A stretch of 64,000 nucleotides of DNA from Pyropia yezoensis (taxonomy: Eukaryota > Rhodophyta > Bangiophyceae > Bangiales > Bangiaceae): NCBI GenBank assembly GCA_009829735.1, contig CM020619.1, positions 11,833,777-11,897,776 on the forward strand, read 5' to 3'. This document shows, in pieces, positions 29,672-39,297 of the stretch (position 1 is the first letter of the stretch; the number at the start of each line of letters is the position of its first letter). The notes under the pieces were generated by a model. The model did no database searches. It saw nothing but the letters and a program-made list of their open reading frames with translations, and had not been told where the DNA came from. The position numbers were made by a program, and so were the translations under genes.

Positions 29672-32600
29672 TCACTCCCACCCGCCGAGCAGCTGCTTGC
29701 TGAGAATTTGAGCAGCGATGCGGCGCCGGTAGTACTTCCCCCTCAAGGGCGATAAGTCGAGGACAGACATGTCCCTGGCAAGCAGCTCCATACACATACA
29801 CACAAAGACGCCGCAGTCGTCGCCGTTCCGCTGCTGAATGCAGGTCCGCTCCTCCACTACGATCGTCTGCGCAGCGAGACCCTTCGTGCTCGCCTCGTCG
29901 GCGACCCACTTGGCAACGTTGTTTCCGACGGCGAGGCTGCTCCCAAGCGAGTCATACACTCCTTCTACACCTTTGCTCCATTCCACCACGCACAACACCC
30001 AGTGGTTGTTACCCACGTTGACAGGTATGAACACAGTCTCGCAGTCCAGCACGTTCCGGCTCGTGGTCCACCGCCGTACGGCAGCGTACTGGTACCTCCC
30101 ATGCTGGTTCATCAACTAGTAGAAGTACGAGTTAAAGAAGTAGAACCGCCCTGGAGCGCCAGCACCCCCAGTCCCCGCACCAGGTCCACAACGATGATAA
30201 CGTACCAGCTCCACAAATGCGTTCATCACCTGGTCTGTCAGCCACTCCCCCGGCAGGATACGTCGGAAGTCGCCACGCTTCAGAGGGACGGGACCAACTC
30301 TCAATATAAAGACGTCCTCTCCAGCTGCTGAGGCACCTCGCGACCTCGGGCGAAGGTTCCTGCGTCTTGCTTGCACAGAAGACCCAGCGACGACAGCACT
30401 CGTCGCTTCGACCGCCTTGAGCGTCAGTGCGGAGTGATACTCCGCGGGGTCCACGAAAACGCCGGAGGCGCTTGGCGCGGCACCGTCCACGACGCTCTCA
30501 ATCATGCTGAGGGGAACGCTCCACTCATCGGCTGTCAGCGGACCAGCTGCCTTCGCCGCCTGCCTTTCCGCCTCTTGTGGAGCAGAGAGCAAAAACTGCC
30601 GGGGATCCTCTTCATCGCCAGTATCCGGGTTTGGCGGAGGCGTTCCGGCCGGGCTTGATGTGCTCAAAAAGAGCGGGTGTGTACCTGCTTCAGCGCCGAG
30701 GACGCCGACAAGGGGTGCAATAACATCTTGGGCTCTAACGTCGGCGTCCGGCGCCTCGACGACGTCGGCGTGCGCAGTGTCCAACAAGCGCCACTCCTGC
30801 ATGACGCCAAAATCGTCAGCGTCCACTGGCTCCTCGTCGGAGCTTGGGTCTCCACCAGAGTCCGCGGCATCGTCGTCCCCCGATGTTCTTCCAGCTTCCT
30901 CGGCGGCGTCACTCGCCACGCTGCCCGAGTTTGCCTCTCCACTCTCGTGTGCCAATTCTGCCGCATCGCGAATGACGAAGAACGTGGAGAAGAGATGAGA
31001 GGCCGCCCAAAGTAAAGCGGTTTCCGAATCCTCTCGGGTCCGACCACCCTCTTCCTCACTGTTGGGCAATGGGGGAGGCAGTGGCGGCTCGTTCTCGGTC
31101 GCGGCAGCAAACGTGCGGTACTGCTCCCGCTCTCGCGCCGACAGTGGCGTAGCGCCGCTGACTGCAGCCCGCACTCGACGTCCGATGACGGCCAGGACTA
31201 CGGCGTTCCGCACGGGGCAAGCGAAGGTAATGGGCATGGGGGCACGCGGGCAATTTTGCCCTGGCCGACGCATAGCCACAATGTGATCGGCTAGCACCGA
31301 CAACACCTGCCCGTCGCATAGCACGCAAGAGAACGACCCGCCCCCCGCCTCATCTTCACCGCAGCGCGTGCAGGTAAAAGTCAAGTCAGGGACAATCAGC
31401 GTTTCAGAGTACTCGCCGCACGCCCCTGACAGACCTTGTCGCGCTGGACCAAACTCACCTTCCTCGTACGCCGCAGAATTGCGCAGAGTGCTGGTCCACA
31501 ACTCGGCCGCTGCAGACATTGTGGTCCGTCCGATGACGCACGTTTCCAGGATAGTGTCCAGAATCACTCGGGTGTACACCGTCCGGGGCTCGTACACAAA
31601 CAAGGCGTCCTCCGCGCCATCGTAGCCAACAGGGTGGCCGTCACCGCAGATCCAGTCTGCCACAGTGATGAGCATTCTGCCGCGCACTGTTTACAGCTCC
31701 GCCTGCCGCTCCGACAATGCCGTCTGACCACGCGCGGCGTTACAGGAGAAGCATATCTCCTCGACGAAGACGCCTTCCAGCATTCGTGGAAGAATCCCAG
31801 CCTCACGCTGGAGGTCACACTCCGTGTGGTACGTCGTGCACATAGCCACTTCTCCGCGGCCAGGAAACATGTTCCGGGCTCTCCGGCGCGGCTTGAGTGC
31901 TCGGTTCGCCATCATCGCCGCGTCTGCCGCGGCTACTTCTGCCTCTTGTTCTGTCGCCGCATTCTCCCCTTCGCTCTCTTCGCTTGACTGCTCGTCGCGT
32001 CCACCACCAAGACTGGACGCAGCATGGCTGCCTTCCCCGCTGCCAGAGCCTTCTTCCTCGCGTCGAAGCCTGTTGATTGTCTTGGCTTGAATGCACGATC
32101 ACGCATGAGCCGCGCAAGACAGCTGGAAGCAAAATGCCAGCCTGCGCCGCTTCCCTCTGGGCTTGGCGACGACTAAAGCCCATGCGCCCTCGTACCGCAC
32201 AGCGTAGACAAGAAGGTCTGACATGCGGCCGTAGTTCCCAACCTTGTAGGCACGAGGGTCGTCGTCGTCCTCATCGTCCGCCCAATCGTCGTCATCGTCG
32301 GGGACCGCACGTCCGCTCAAGCTTGGGTATAGTTGAAACAAGGCCTCCAGACTGCCAACGGCGGTGTCAGAAGAAACGTCACAGTACGCCTGCCGGAGAG
32401 CCGCCGCGTGTCGACAGGAGCTTTCCTTACCCATGGCAAGAAGCAGCTCTGGATGCTCCACCTCAACCCCAGGCGCAGGTGCTCCGCGTCCAAGGACCCC
32501 ACCGCACGAGCACAGCACGATAACGTGCCCATTGACGAGCGATCCCCACGTAACAATGTACTCACCTGCCTCAATAGTGACGAAGGCCCCACCGCAGCTG

Positions 32601-33433
32601 ACACCTGCCCCTTGGATTCTGCTTTCCAACACGTTCCCAGCAACGCGAGCGTCAACTTCCAACAGTACGCGAAGCTCAAAGGCAAACCACTCCTTGAGCT
32701 CTTCCGGAGTGAATGGCGACCGCGGAGGTCGCTGAATGCGACGTAGGCGCCTCCGGCGCGGCGGCGCGTCCGGTCCGTCGCCGACTGCGTTCCCATCGTC
32801 AGACCCGCCCGCGCCACCTGGATCTTCTCCACCTGCTACTCCTTGACCACCTGGGCCTCCAACGTCGTCTTCGCCACTCTCTGCTCCAAGTGTCCCGTCA
32901 TCGTCGCCCGCATCGGATCCCCCGCCCTCGCCGTCGTCTCCACCGTCCTCTCCTTCCTGGCCGTCTGTTTCAGGCGCCCCAACGACGCCGACCCCAGCTC
33001 CGTCCACACCGCCGGCGTTGGCGTGGTCTTGGGAGTCTCCTCCTAAACCTCCTCCTGGCGCAGCCCCGCCCTGTTCATCGGCTTCATCGCCAGCGGCTCC
33101 GTTTGCACCATTCTCGACTACTGGGTCAATTGCACCATCTGCCGCCTCGTCGGGCGCGGGACCAGCGGCTTCGTGTGCCGCATCACCGCACGCAGGTCCA
33201 ACAGCTCCTTCTGCTCCATCACCACGCTCACCGCCTTCCCCACCTCCTCCACCCAAATGATCAGCTCCGTCCTCGGACGCGTCGGAAAATGACTGATTCA
33301 CGTCAGCGTCCACAAAAGTGTCCGACCGCCCAGCTGCCGAAACGAAAATGTCGTCCGGCTCCTCAGAGATAACGGGCGCGTCGTGAAGGAAAGAAGAGCG
33401 AGAAGGCCGCTCTATCCGCGGTTCATCAGCCAT
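29672..33433 (-). pseudogene. KDZ-type SWIM / zinc-cluster / Ulp1-protease protein, one frame with three nonsense codons
   Basis: One reading frame of 1254 codons from ATG 33433 (MADEPRIERPS) to 29672, broken only by TGA 32099-32101, TAA 31691-31693 and TAG 30116-30118, with no frameshift. Order: acidic Gly/Asp-rich N-terminus; Arg-rich patch; SWIM finger C-x-C ... C-x-H (LCSCGG, SSCRHAAAL, about residues 370-410); a second Cys/His set (CTTYHTEC, CFSCNAA); GDGHPVGYDG and YEPRTVYTRVILDT, which recall cysteine-cluster regions of Kyakuja-Dileera-Zisupton proteins; a long acidic linker; and a C48/Ulp1 protease (GEWLTDQVMN, His in NNHWVL, Asp in VYDSLG, Cys in NGDDCGVF). No transposase core is visible between them. 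All three stops could come from C-to-T changes at CGA, CAA and CAG. Ulp1 cleaves SUMO-type modifiers; function here is inferred. Confidence 0.68.
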
Positions 33434-33636
33434 GCGAAATGTGCGGGGTCGACGCGCGCCCCACGTAGCACAGTACAGGGGCTTCGTCGTACAAGCCGCG
33501 GAAAAGACCGTCGTCAGGCACGGCGCTCCCGTGCTTGCAGGTGGCCCACGCGGCAAGCTGAAGATGAACAGATGACTGGACAAAGCCGGCGTCACGGCAC
33601 ACGCCAAACGACCTCTGCGCCAAACGCAAAGGGCGC
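33434..33636. other. Spacer between the SWIM/Ulp1 gene and LTR H
   Basis: Possible promoter of the minus-strand gene; no clear motif seen. Confidence 0.3.
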
Positions 33637-34043
33637 TGTAGCATATCCGCCCCTTGTACCGAATTCCGGTATTTACTGGCTTGTAGCCCCCCTGACTGGT
33701 GGCCCCAGCCTTGTTGGCATGGGTCCGCTTGTGGCTCGCCCTTTGGGGGACTACTTTTGTTTTGTATTGTTTATCTGTCCTTGCCTTGGAGGGATCTTTT
33801 ATATTGATTGCTATGCTCGTAGCGATCGGCCGTCCGGCCTCCGCTCGGTCGCTCGACGGGCATATTGTTTTCGCCCTTATCTGCGACGTGGGGACTCGCC
33901 GCTGCCTTCGGCCGGCTTGCTCCCCATCGAACGTCCAGGAGCTAAAGGTCTGTCTTCTTTGCCTTTACGGTAATAGCTTCCTCTTTGCCTTCCGGGCGCC
34001 GGTCGGTCCCATATCCTTTATATTGGGTAACACATATTCCACA
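33637..34043 (+). repeat. Putative 5' LTR of element H (407 bp)
   Basis: The right edge ATTCCACA is one base before the PBS. The left edge TGTAGCATAT fits the TGTAGCA start of LTR B. It contains TATA-like TTTTATATTG near 33798. No partner LTR is in the window, so the left edge is uncertain. Confidence 0.55.
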
Positions 34044-34044
34044 T

Positions 34045-34062
34045 TGGTGGAGCAGCAGGGGA
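34045..34062 (+). other. Primer binding site, element H
   Basis: TGGTGGAGCAGCAGGGGA, identical to the PBS of the Ty3/Gypsy elements B, C and I. Confidence 0.78.
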
Positions 34063-34261
34063 TACTGCTCGTGTGCGGCGCTGCCGTACACTCGTACGTG
34101 TTCCTTGGTGCCTTGTGGCAATTGTGTTGACGATCTCTTGATCGGGTGTTGCAGGGCGACATCACCGATCAGTGAAGGCTGGACGACGCCGGGCGTCGTG
34201 CCACGAGGACCTTTTGGTTGGCGACGCAGGGCGCGCCGACGCAAGTACGCCGGGTTGCGAT

Positions 34262-35917
34262 ATGGCTTCGGGAGCCCCTGATGGCGCTCGGCGCTCGAAG
34301 GGTAAGGGGATTGCCCTGCCTTCGGGTTACACGCCACCAGGCGGAGGGAGCGGAACAAGCCGCCGTCCGGCATCCGAGGTTACCCCCCCCAACCCCGACG
34401 CGGAGGATATTCCTAACTCCAAGTTGGAGAGCTTGAAGGCGGTGGTGGAGGCACTTCGTGACCGTCTTGAGGCCCAAGAGGCCGCCAACAAGGAGTTGGA
34501 GAAGTCTAACACCAAACTGGTGACCACTCTTGAGGAGCTGAGAAAGCCACCCTCAAATGAGGCGTTTCGTCAACGGACGACGTCGAACCGACAGCCGGTG
34601 GGCAAGATGACCCGGGGACCTGCTCAAGGGGCGTCCCACGCCAGCCTGCCTATTGGCAATCTTCAGATGAAGAACCGTCGGATCCGCGCGTTGGAGCGCC
34701 AAGTCGAAGACCTAAAAGTCAGGGTCTCGACTAAGCGTTCGAACGCCCGGCAGGGAGGCGCATCATCCGCTGATGATGGGATGTCATCCGAAAACTCGTC
34801 GTCCTCGTCTTCCTCGTCTTCGGACGAAACCTATGACGGTCGTTGGGACCCTTCCCCACCGTCAAGCCCGACCTCATCGAGCAGTGATTCCGTTACGGAA
34901 AGTTCGGACGCGCACCGTCGACGTGCGCGTCGTTTCCGGCGCCGACCGGCGCCGGCAGCTGAGCTCACGGAGTTGGGTGACCGCAAGTTGGTCATTCGAC
35001 CCGACAACAGTCGCTTTAAGTCACTCTTGGACTACAGGACCTACTTCCTTCTCCGACGGAGCACCAAGTATACACCATCGATGGTGAAAGATGCTAGCAA
35101 GATGAACAAGCGCCAAGACGGGGCGTTCCAGGGTCAAGAGACCTTTAACGGTGGCGACCCCCTCGGTGTTTTCACCTTCCTCACCACCTTTCGCAGAGCT
35201 TGCGACGCGGCAGGGCTGACCCACGGCCGGGCGTTCCCCTTGATCGCCTTCCGGCTGGCGGGAGCCGCCAAGCGCGCATTCGCCAGCGCGGCCAACACGG
35301 TTGTCAGTGGCAAGCACTACGAGCTCACCACCTATGGTGAAGGAGTCAACTGGCTTCTCAAGAAGTACGCAACTCATGCCGCTTTGGCAACGGCCTACCA
35401 CGACATCATTACGATGAATCAAGCGGACACAGAGGTCCCGCGCGTTTTTGCCTCCCGCGTGGAGGCGGCGTGCGATCGCCTCTGTGGCCTGTTCTCCGCC
35501 CAAGACATGTAGGATGTCTTCATCAACGGTCTTTCAGACCTCATCAAACCAAACGTCCGTGTTCTGGACAGTCAGTTCCCTGATCGCCCAATGGCGGACA
35601 CAGTGGCAGCTGCCCAAGGGTTTTGGGAAGGCGCCACGCGCCTGCGGCAGTCCATCAAGGCCAGCCGGCCAGCCGGCGGCAGCAAACGCAAGCTCGGCGG
35701 CGGCGGCGGCGGCGGTGGTGGTGGCGGCGGCGGCGGCGGCGGAAAGAAAAGAGGGGTGGCCAGGTCGGAGGCGGCGGCCAGGGCGGCCCAGACGCCAACC
35801 AAGCTTGCGCCGGCGGTGGAGGCGGCCAATGCGGCGGCCGCCGCAAGGACGGCGCGGCAGCTGCAGCGGCCGCCGGCGGCGGTAAAGCCGCCACCAACGC
35901 CTAACGCGTCGGGGTAG
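34262..35917 (+). CDS. Gag of element H, interrupted by one UAG
   Basis: The start is the ATG at 34262 (MASGAPDGAR; GATATGG). A coiled-coil-like Leu/Glu/Lys segment lies near residues 60-100, then a Ser-rich run, an Arg-rich patch, and a Gag-like helical region (VFTFLTTFRRACDAAG, NWLLKKYATHAAL) that resembles the Gags of I and E. TAG at 35510-35512 interrupts the frame, but the same frame continues with DVFINGLSDLIKPNVR to 35917, so it is a nonsense change or a readthrough site. The C-terminus has 16 or more Gly in a row and an Ala-rich tail; there is no zinc knuckle and no protease. The RT frame overlaps its end in another phase. Confidence 0.72.
35510..35512 (+). other. In-frame UAG in gag H
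   Basis: Coding text of the same protein type continues in frame on both sides. Confidence 0.8.
35695..35742. repeat. GGC/GGT microsatellite in gag H
   Basis: 16 glycine codons in a row. Confidence 0.9.
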
Positions 35918-35972
35918 GGGCCGAACTTTCGGCCAGTCGCCCGGGCAAAGTGCCCGCCCGGGCGGCGCCCCA

Positions 35973-36431
35973 GTGATGGGCCGATCCGGTACGGGCCCGC
36001 CGACAAGGCCGCACCGGAACGTGGACCGTGACGTCAAGTCGTGGCGGGCGCTGGGCGCGTCCAGGTGGGTGAGGAGGACCATCCTCGAGGGCGCCCAGAT
36101 TCCCTGGAAGCAGCGGCCGCGTTACCATCGCGCATGCCCGTACCCGGTGGCTGCGAAGGACCAAGCATATGCGCTGGCCTAGATGGAACGCTGCGTGCGA
36201 CTGGGGTACTGGGAGAAGCTCCACGGAGCGGACAAGGACAAGCCGGTGGTGATCGTGAACGGGTTCGTCACCTGGTATTCGGGGAAGCAGAGGTTTGTAA
36301 TCGACGTGCGGTACCAGAACCAGGTGATCGACGACAGGTGCTTCAAGGACGGGGCGCTGAAGGACCTGGCGCCCTAGCCGCGGGCGGGCGACAAGCTGAT
36401 CAGCTGGGACGTGAAGGATGCTTACCATCGC
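35973..36431 (+). pseudogene. DIRS-like reverse transcriptase of element H, part 1
   Basis: N-terminal RT region: SWRALGASRWVRRTILEGAQIPW, then VVIVNGFVTWYSGKQRFVID and LISWDVKDAYHR, the first catalytic Asp motif. This spacing and wording fit DIRS/Ngaro-type RTs rather than Ty3 RTs. The frame is open back to about 35886, overlapping the gag end by some 30 bases. Two in-frame TAG (36180-36182, 36375-36377) interrupt it. The gene is split after codon CGC by element G, whose target-site duplication is ATCGC (36427-36431) and ATCAC (44215-44219). It resumes at 44220. Confidence 0.7.
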
Positions 36432-36901
36432 TGTGGCAAGAACCACTCACACACGCGGCACCGAAGTTGGGGCGGTGCGCAAGGGCTGCCTCCCGTGTCG
36501 GGGGAACCGGAAGAAGTGCAAGTCGCACACACTCTGTCCCTGTTGTGGGGCAATCCCCCCACTAACAAATAAGAAGGTGGTGTGTGGGCCAACAGTTTCT
36601 TGGTCGGGACGGGGAAGCGAGGCCAAGCCCCGCTGTCCTTCCCCTTATCCCCCCAGGGTCCCCTCAGAATCTCGCCACTCAGAATCTCCCACCCCAGCAC
36701 CTGCCCACCTGGCCACACGAAAAATCAAGACGATAAAAATGCAGAAAACCCCCCAATCCACGTTGGATTTACTTCTAAGCTAACGATCCCTAACTTAGGA
36801 ATATGGACCCAAACGCAGGGGGAGGAACGGGTCAGGCCAGTTGCCTACCGCCCCTTGCATGGCACGTGTTGCCCCCCTACCTGGGAGTCAATTCTGCCAC
36901 A
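36432..36901 (-). repeat. 3' LTR of element G (470 bp)
   Basis: TGTGGCA/TGCCACA ends; LTR family of A, C, E and F. Confidence 0.9.
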
Positions 36902-36914
36902 CTCCCCTCTCCTC
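36902..36914 (-). other. Polypurine tract of element G
   Basis: GAGGAGAGGGGAG on the minus strand, abutting the 3' LTR. Confidence 0.78.
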
Positions 36915-37213
36915 AGTTCCGATCGACCCGGTCGGCCCTGCGAGGGGGTACAGAAACGCACATCGCGGCGGTGGGGGCGCGACGTGCTGTCCCCCCGGTA
37001 CGTCACGTGGACGTGGAGGCGGTCACGTCGACCGCCCCTCTCCTCAAGCTCGGCCACTTGGAAGCTTGCTCTTATCGGTACTCACCTCACCACCACCAAC
37101 ACATCCCCTTCACCTTAGCTTGGGCCGTCCCACGCTGGGGAGGCCACCCATCTACCCGCGATCCGAGCCCCCCTCAACTCGAGGCGGGTCTCGTGCAGCC
37201 CCAACCGCGCTGC

Positions 37214-37234
37214 CTCTCCCTAACTTGGGGAGAG
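37214..37234. promoter_or_regulatory. Hairpin before the antisense ORF start, element G
   Basis: Same position as the hairpins before 2370 and 57967; one C-to-T change leaves a G-U pair in RNA. Confidence 0.6.
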
Positions 37235-37236
37235 CC

Positions 37237-39180
37237 ATGGTGACCCAGGGGTTGGAGTCTAACTCCCTGGACGAACGAATAGAGGACACATCTTACGGTG
37301 TAGCGCCCGCCGGGACTTCCGGCGGGGGCTGCGCAGTTGCTCCGGGGGATGGGATGCTCGCGTCACCCGGCTTTGGGTTGGCGGCGGGATCTCCCCCGGA
37401 GGTAGGCCGCGTTGTTCCACGGGAGGCCTTGGGGAGGTGGTTTTATCCCGCTTGGCCCCTGTATGAGGAGGGATTGACGGTTATCCGCTGTGACCGACTT
37501 GCCACAGCGATGAGTCGCGTATGGGACCGCCTACGGGAGAAGATCCCCCTTAGGGTCGGGTATCCTCCCGACTTCAGGACGGACCAGTTTGCCTTCCTGG
37601 ATGAGGACGAGGTCGAAGACGTGCAGTGGGCCAAGAACCTGGTGGACTGCGGGGGAGCTATCGCGGGCACAGGCGACATGCCGACCTTCACTTGGGACGC
37701 GGTGGCAACCCGCCCCCCGTACCTTCGCGACGTCGATCCGCACACTCATCACATTGACGTGCCGATGGAGAAGGACTACCGGCGAGGCCCCTACTTGGTG
37801 ACCTCGGCTCAACTCGAGTTTCGGCAGCAGTCGCCTGCAAGCAAGGAGCAATACTACCCCAAGAAGCCCGAGTGGTGGCCTCAAGTCGAGGTTCCCTACG
37901 GGTGTCCGGCGCTACTACCACGGTTGCTCGACCTCTTCGGCTCTGTCATGTTGACGGCTAGCCCGGACCGCCTGGTGTTCGCCATGTTGGCAACCCAGTC
38001 GCTCCTTGAGGTCATGTCGACCTGGGTGTCTTGTGTCCAGCGGCGGGGGATGCTCTGGCATCTATCCCCCCGGCCTATCCAAGGTTTGGAGCAGCTCACC
38101 CCTCAGCTAGTTGCTGAGGGGTGCTCATCGGGCCAGCTCACTCCACTAGAGGAGATGCTGCGTCTCCATAAACTCATCGAGTGGGAGAGCATCGAGCAAA
38201 AGTTGCGCCGATCTTCCCGCGGGCCCAAGGACGATGGCACACTTCGCCAGTTCGTCTGGGTCGGTCGCGAACTTCACAACGGCCGTGTGGTACTTCAAGA
38301 GGGGTTGGGCATCGGGGAATACCCGTATGCCCCGGGGGTGGATCGTCATCTTGCGCCTCCGCCGGACAAAGCAACCGTGGTGGCCATGGCCTCCCACGAT
38401 GACTACATGACCCAACCCACTGCGGGGACCCCGAGTGGGGCTCGCAGCTACTCTCGGGCTCCGCCAACTCGGCGAGCCCCTCCGCTTCCTCCTTTCCCAT
38501 TCCAGCCGCACGGGGACATCCCGATGAGCGTTGCTGTTGAGACCTCCACCCCGGTGTCCCCCAACTTGGGGGCCACCCTCCTTACGGTCTATCCCAAGTT
38601 GGTATTGCCGGCCACGCCCTTGACTTCCGAAAAGATGATTACCACGTTGGTGCGCACCATTTCTTGGCTGGCCGCGTCGGCTGCAACCCTTCAAGTTTCC
38701 GAGACTCCTCAACTTGAGGAGCGCGTTCGTACTGTTGTGGCGACCGCGAGTTGCGAGTCGGTAGCGGGGTTCATGAAGACCGAGTTGTCTCGTATTGGGT
38801 CTATTGTGCCCCGGTCGGCCCCACTTGGGCTCGGCAAGCGTCGGGCAAGCCGGGCATACTCGCCTCCTCGCCGTCGTCGCCGTCACTCGCGGCAGTCTCC
38901 CTCCGTATCGGAAGACGAGTTGTCTTTTTCCGTCTCGGAGTCCTTTACCGCATCGGAGACGGAGTTGGTCCAGCGTCTGCGTCGCCAACTTGCGCGCAGG
39001 ACCAAGCAGAAGAGTAGCCGCAGTCGTCGCCACTTGCGCGACCGTGAGGGGCGCGACGGTTTCGACTTGGAGCCGCCGCCCCCGCCGACGGGTGGGGAAC
39101 GTTCTGGGCGGGGGTCTCGCCGCTCGCCTCCGCGTGAGGGCGAGGACCGTGGAGTTGGGGGGTTTGGCATGCGTGCCTAG
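37237..39180 (+). CDS. Antisense ORF protein of element G (647 aa, unknown function)
   Basis: Intact although gag and pol of the same element are broken by frameshifts, stops and a deletion. It starts at the ATG 37237 (MVTQGLESNS; GCCATGG); the frame is open back into the LTR to 36841. It is exactly 647 codons like the A and F copies despite many substitutions, most of them at third codon positions as far as I compared. The domain layout is the same: acidic N-terminus, LFGSVMLTASPDRL block, TTLVRTISWLAAS block and an SR-like tail. It differs from F at scattered residues (for example DLFGSV for DHFGSV). The lack of indels over 1.9 kb argues for past selection on the protein. Confidence 0.75.
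   Translation: MVTQGLESNSLDERIEDTSYGVAPAGTSGGGCAVAPGDGMLASPGFGLAAGSPPEVGRVVPREALGRWFYPAWPLYEEGLTVIRCDRLATAMSRVWDRLREKIPLRVGYPPDFRTDQFAFLDEDEVEDVQWAKNLVDCGGAIAGTGDMPTFTWDAVATRPPYLRDVDPHTHHIDVPMEKDYRRGPYLVTSAQLEFRQQSPASKEQYYPKKPEWWPQVEVPYGCPALLPRLLDLFGSVMLTASPDRLVFAMLATQSLLEVMSTWVSCVQRRGMLWHLSPRPIQGLEQLTPQLVAEGCSSGQLTPLEEMLRLHKLIEWESIEQKLRRSSRGPKDDGTLRQFVWVGRELHNGRVVLQEGLGIGEYPYAPGVDRHLAPPPDKATVVAMASHDDYMTQPTAGTPSGARSYSRAPPTRRAPPLPPFPFQPHGDIPMSVAVETSTPVSPNLGATLLTVYPKLVLPATPLTSEKMITTLVRTISWLAASAATLQVSETPQLEERVRTVVATASCESVAGFMKTELSRIGSIVPRSAPLGLGKRRASRAYSPPRRRRRHSRQSPSVSEDELSFSVSESFTASETELVQRLRRQLARRTKQKSSRSRRHLRDREGRDGFDLEPPPPPTGGERSGRGSRRSPPREGEDRGVGGFGMRA
38097..38123. repeat. 11-bp hairpin in the antisense ORF of G
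   Basis: Identical to those at 1484-1510 and 58827-58853. Confidence 0.85.
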
Positions 39181-39297
39181 TTGGCAGCTGCCTTTGTTGT
39201 GAGAGTGTGTGGGTGAGGGCTGTAGTTAAAAGCCACTCTGCGTACCACTTCGACTTGAAGCACTCTCTTGGCACCGTCACTTGGCCTTCCCTCACGT

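Noticed and set aside
34262..35917. UAG as a sense codon in this genome
   Set aside because: Intact genes here (gag I, antisense ORFs A, F and G) end in UAG at homologous places.
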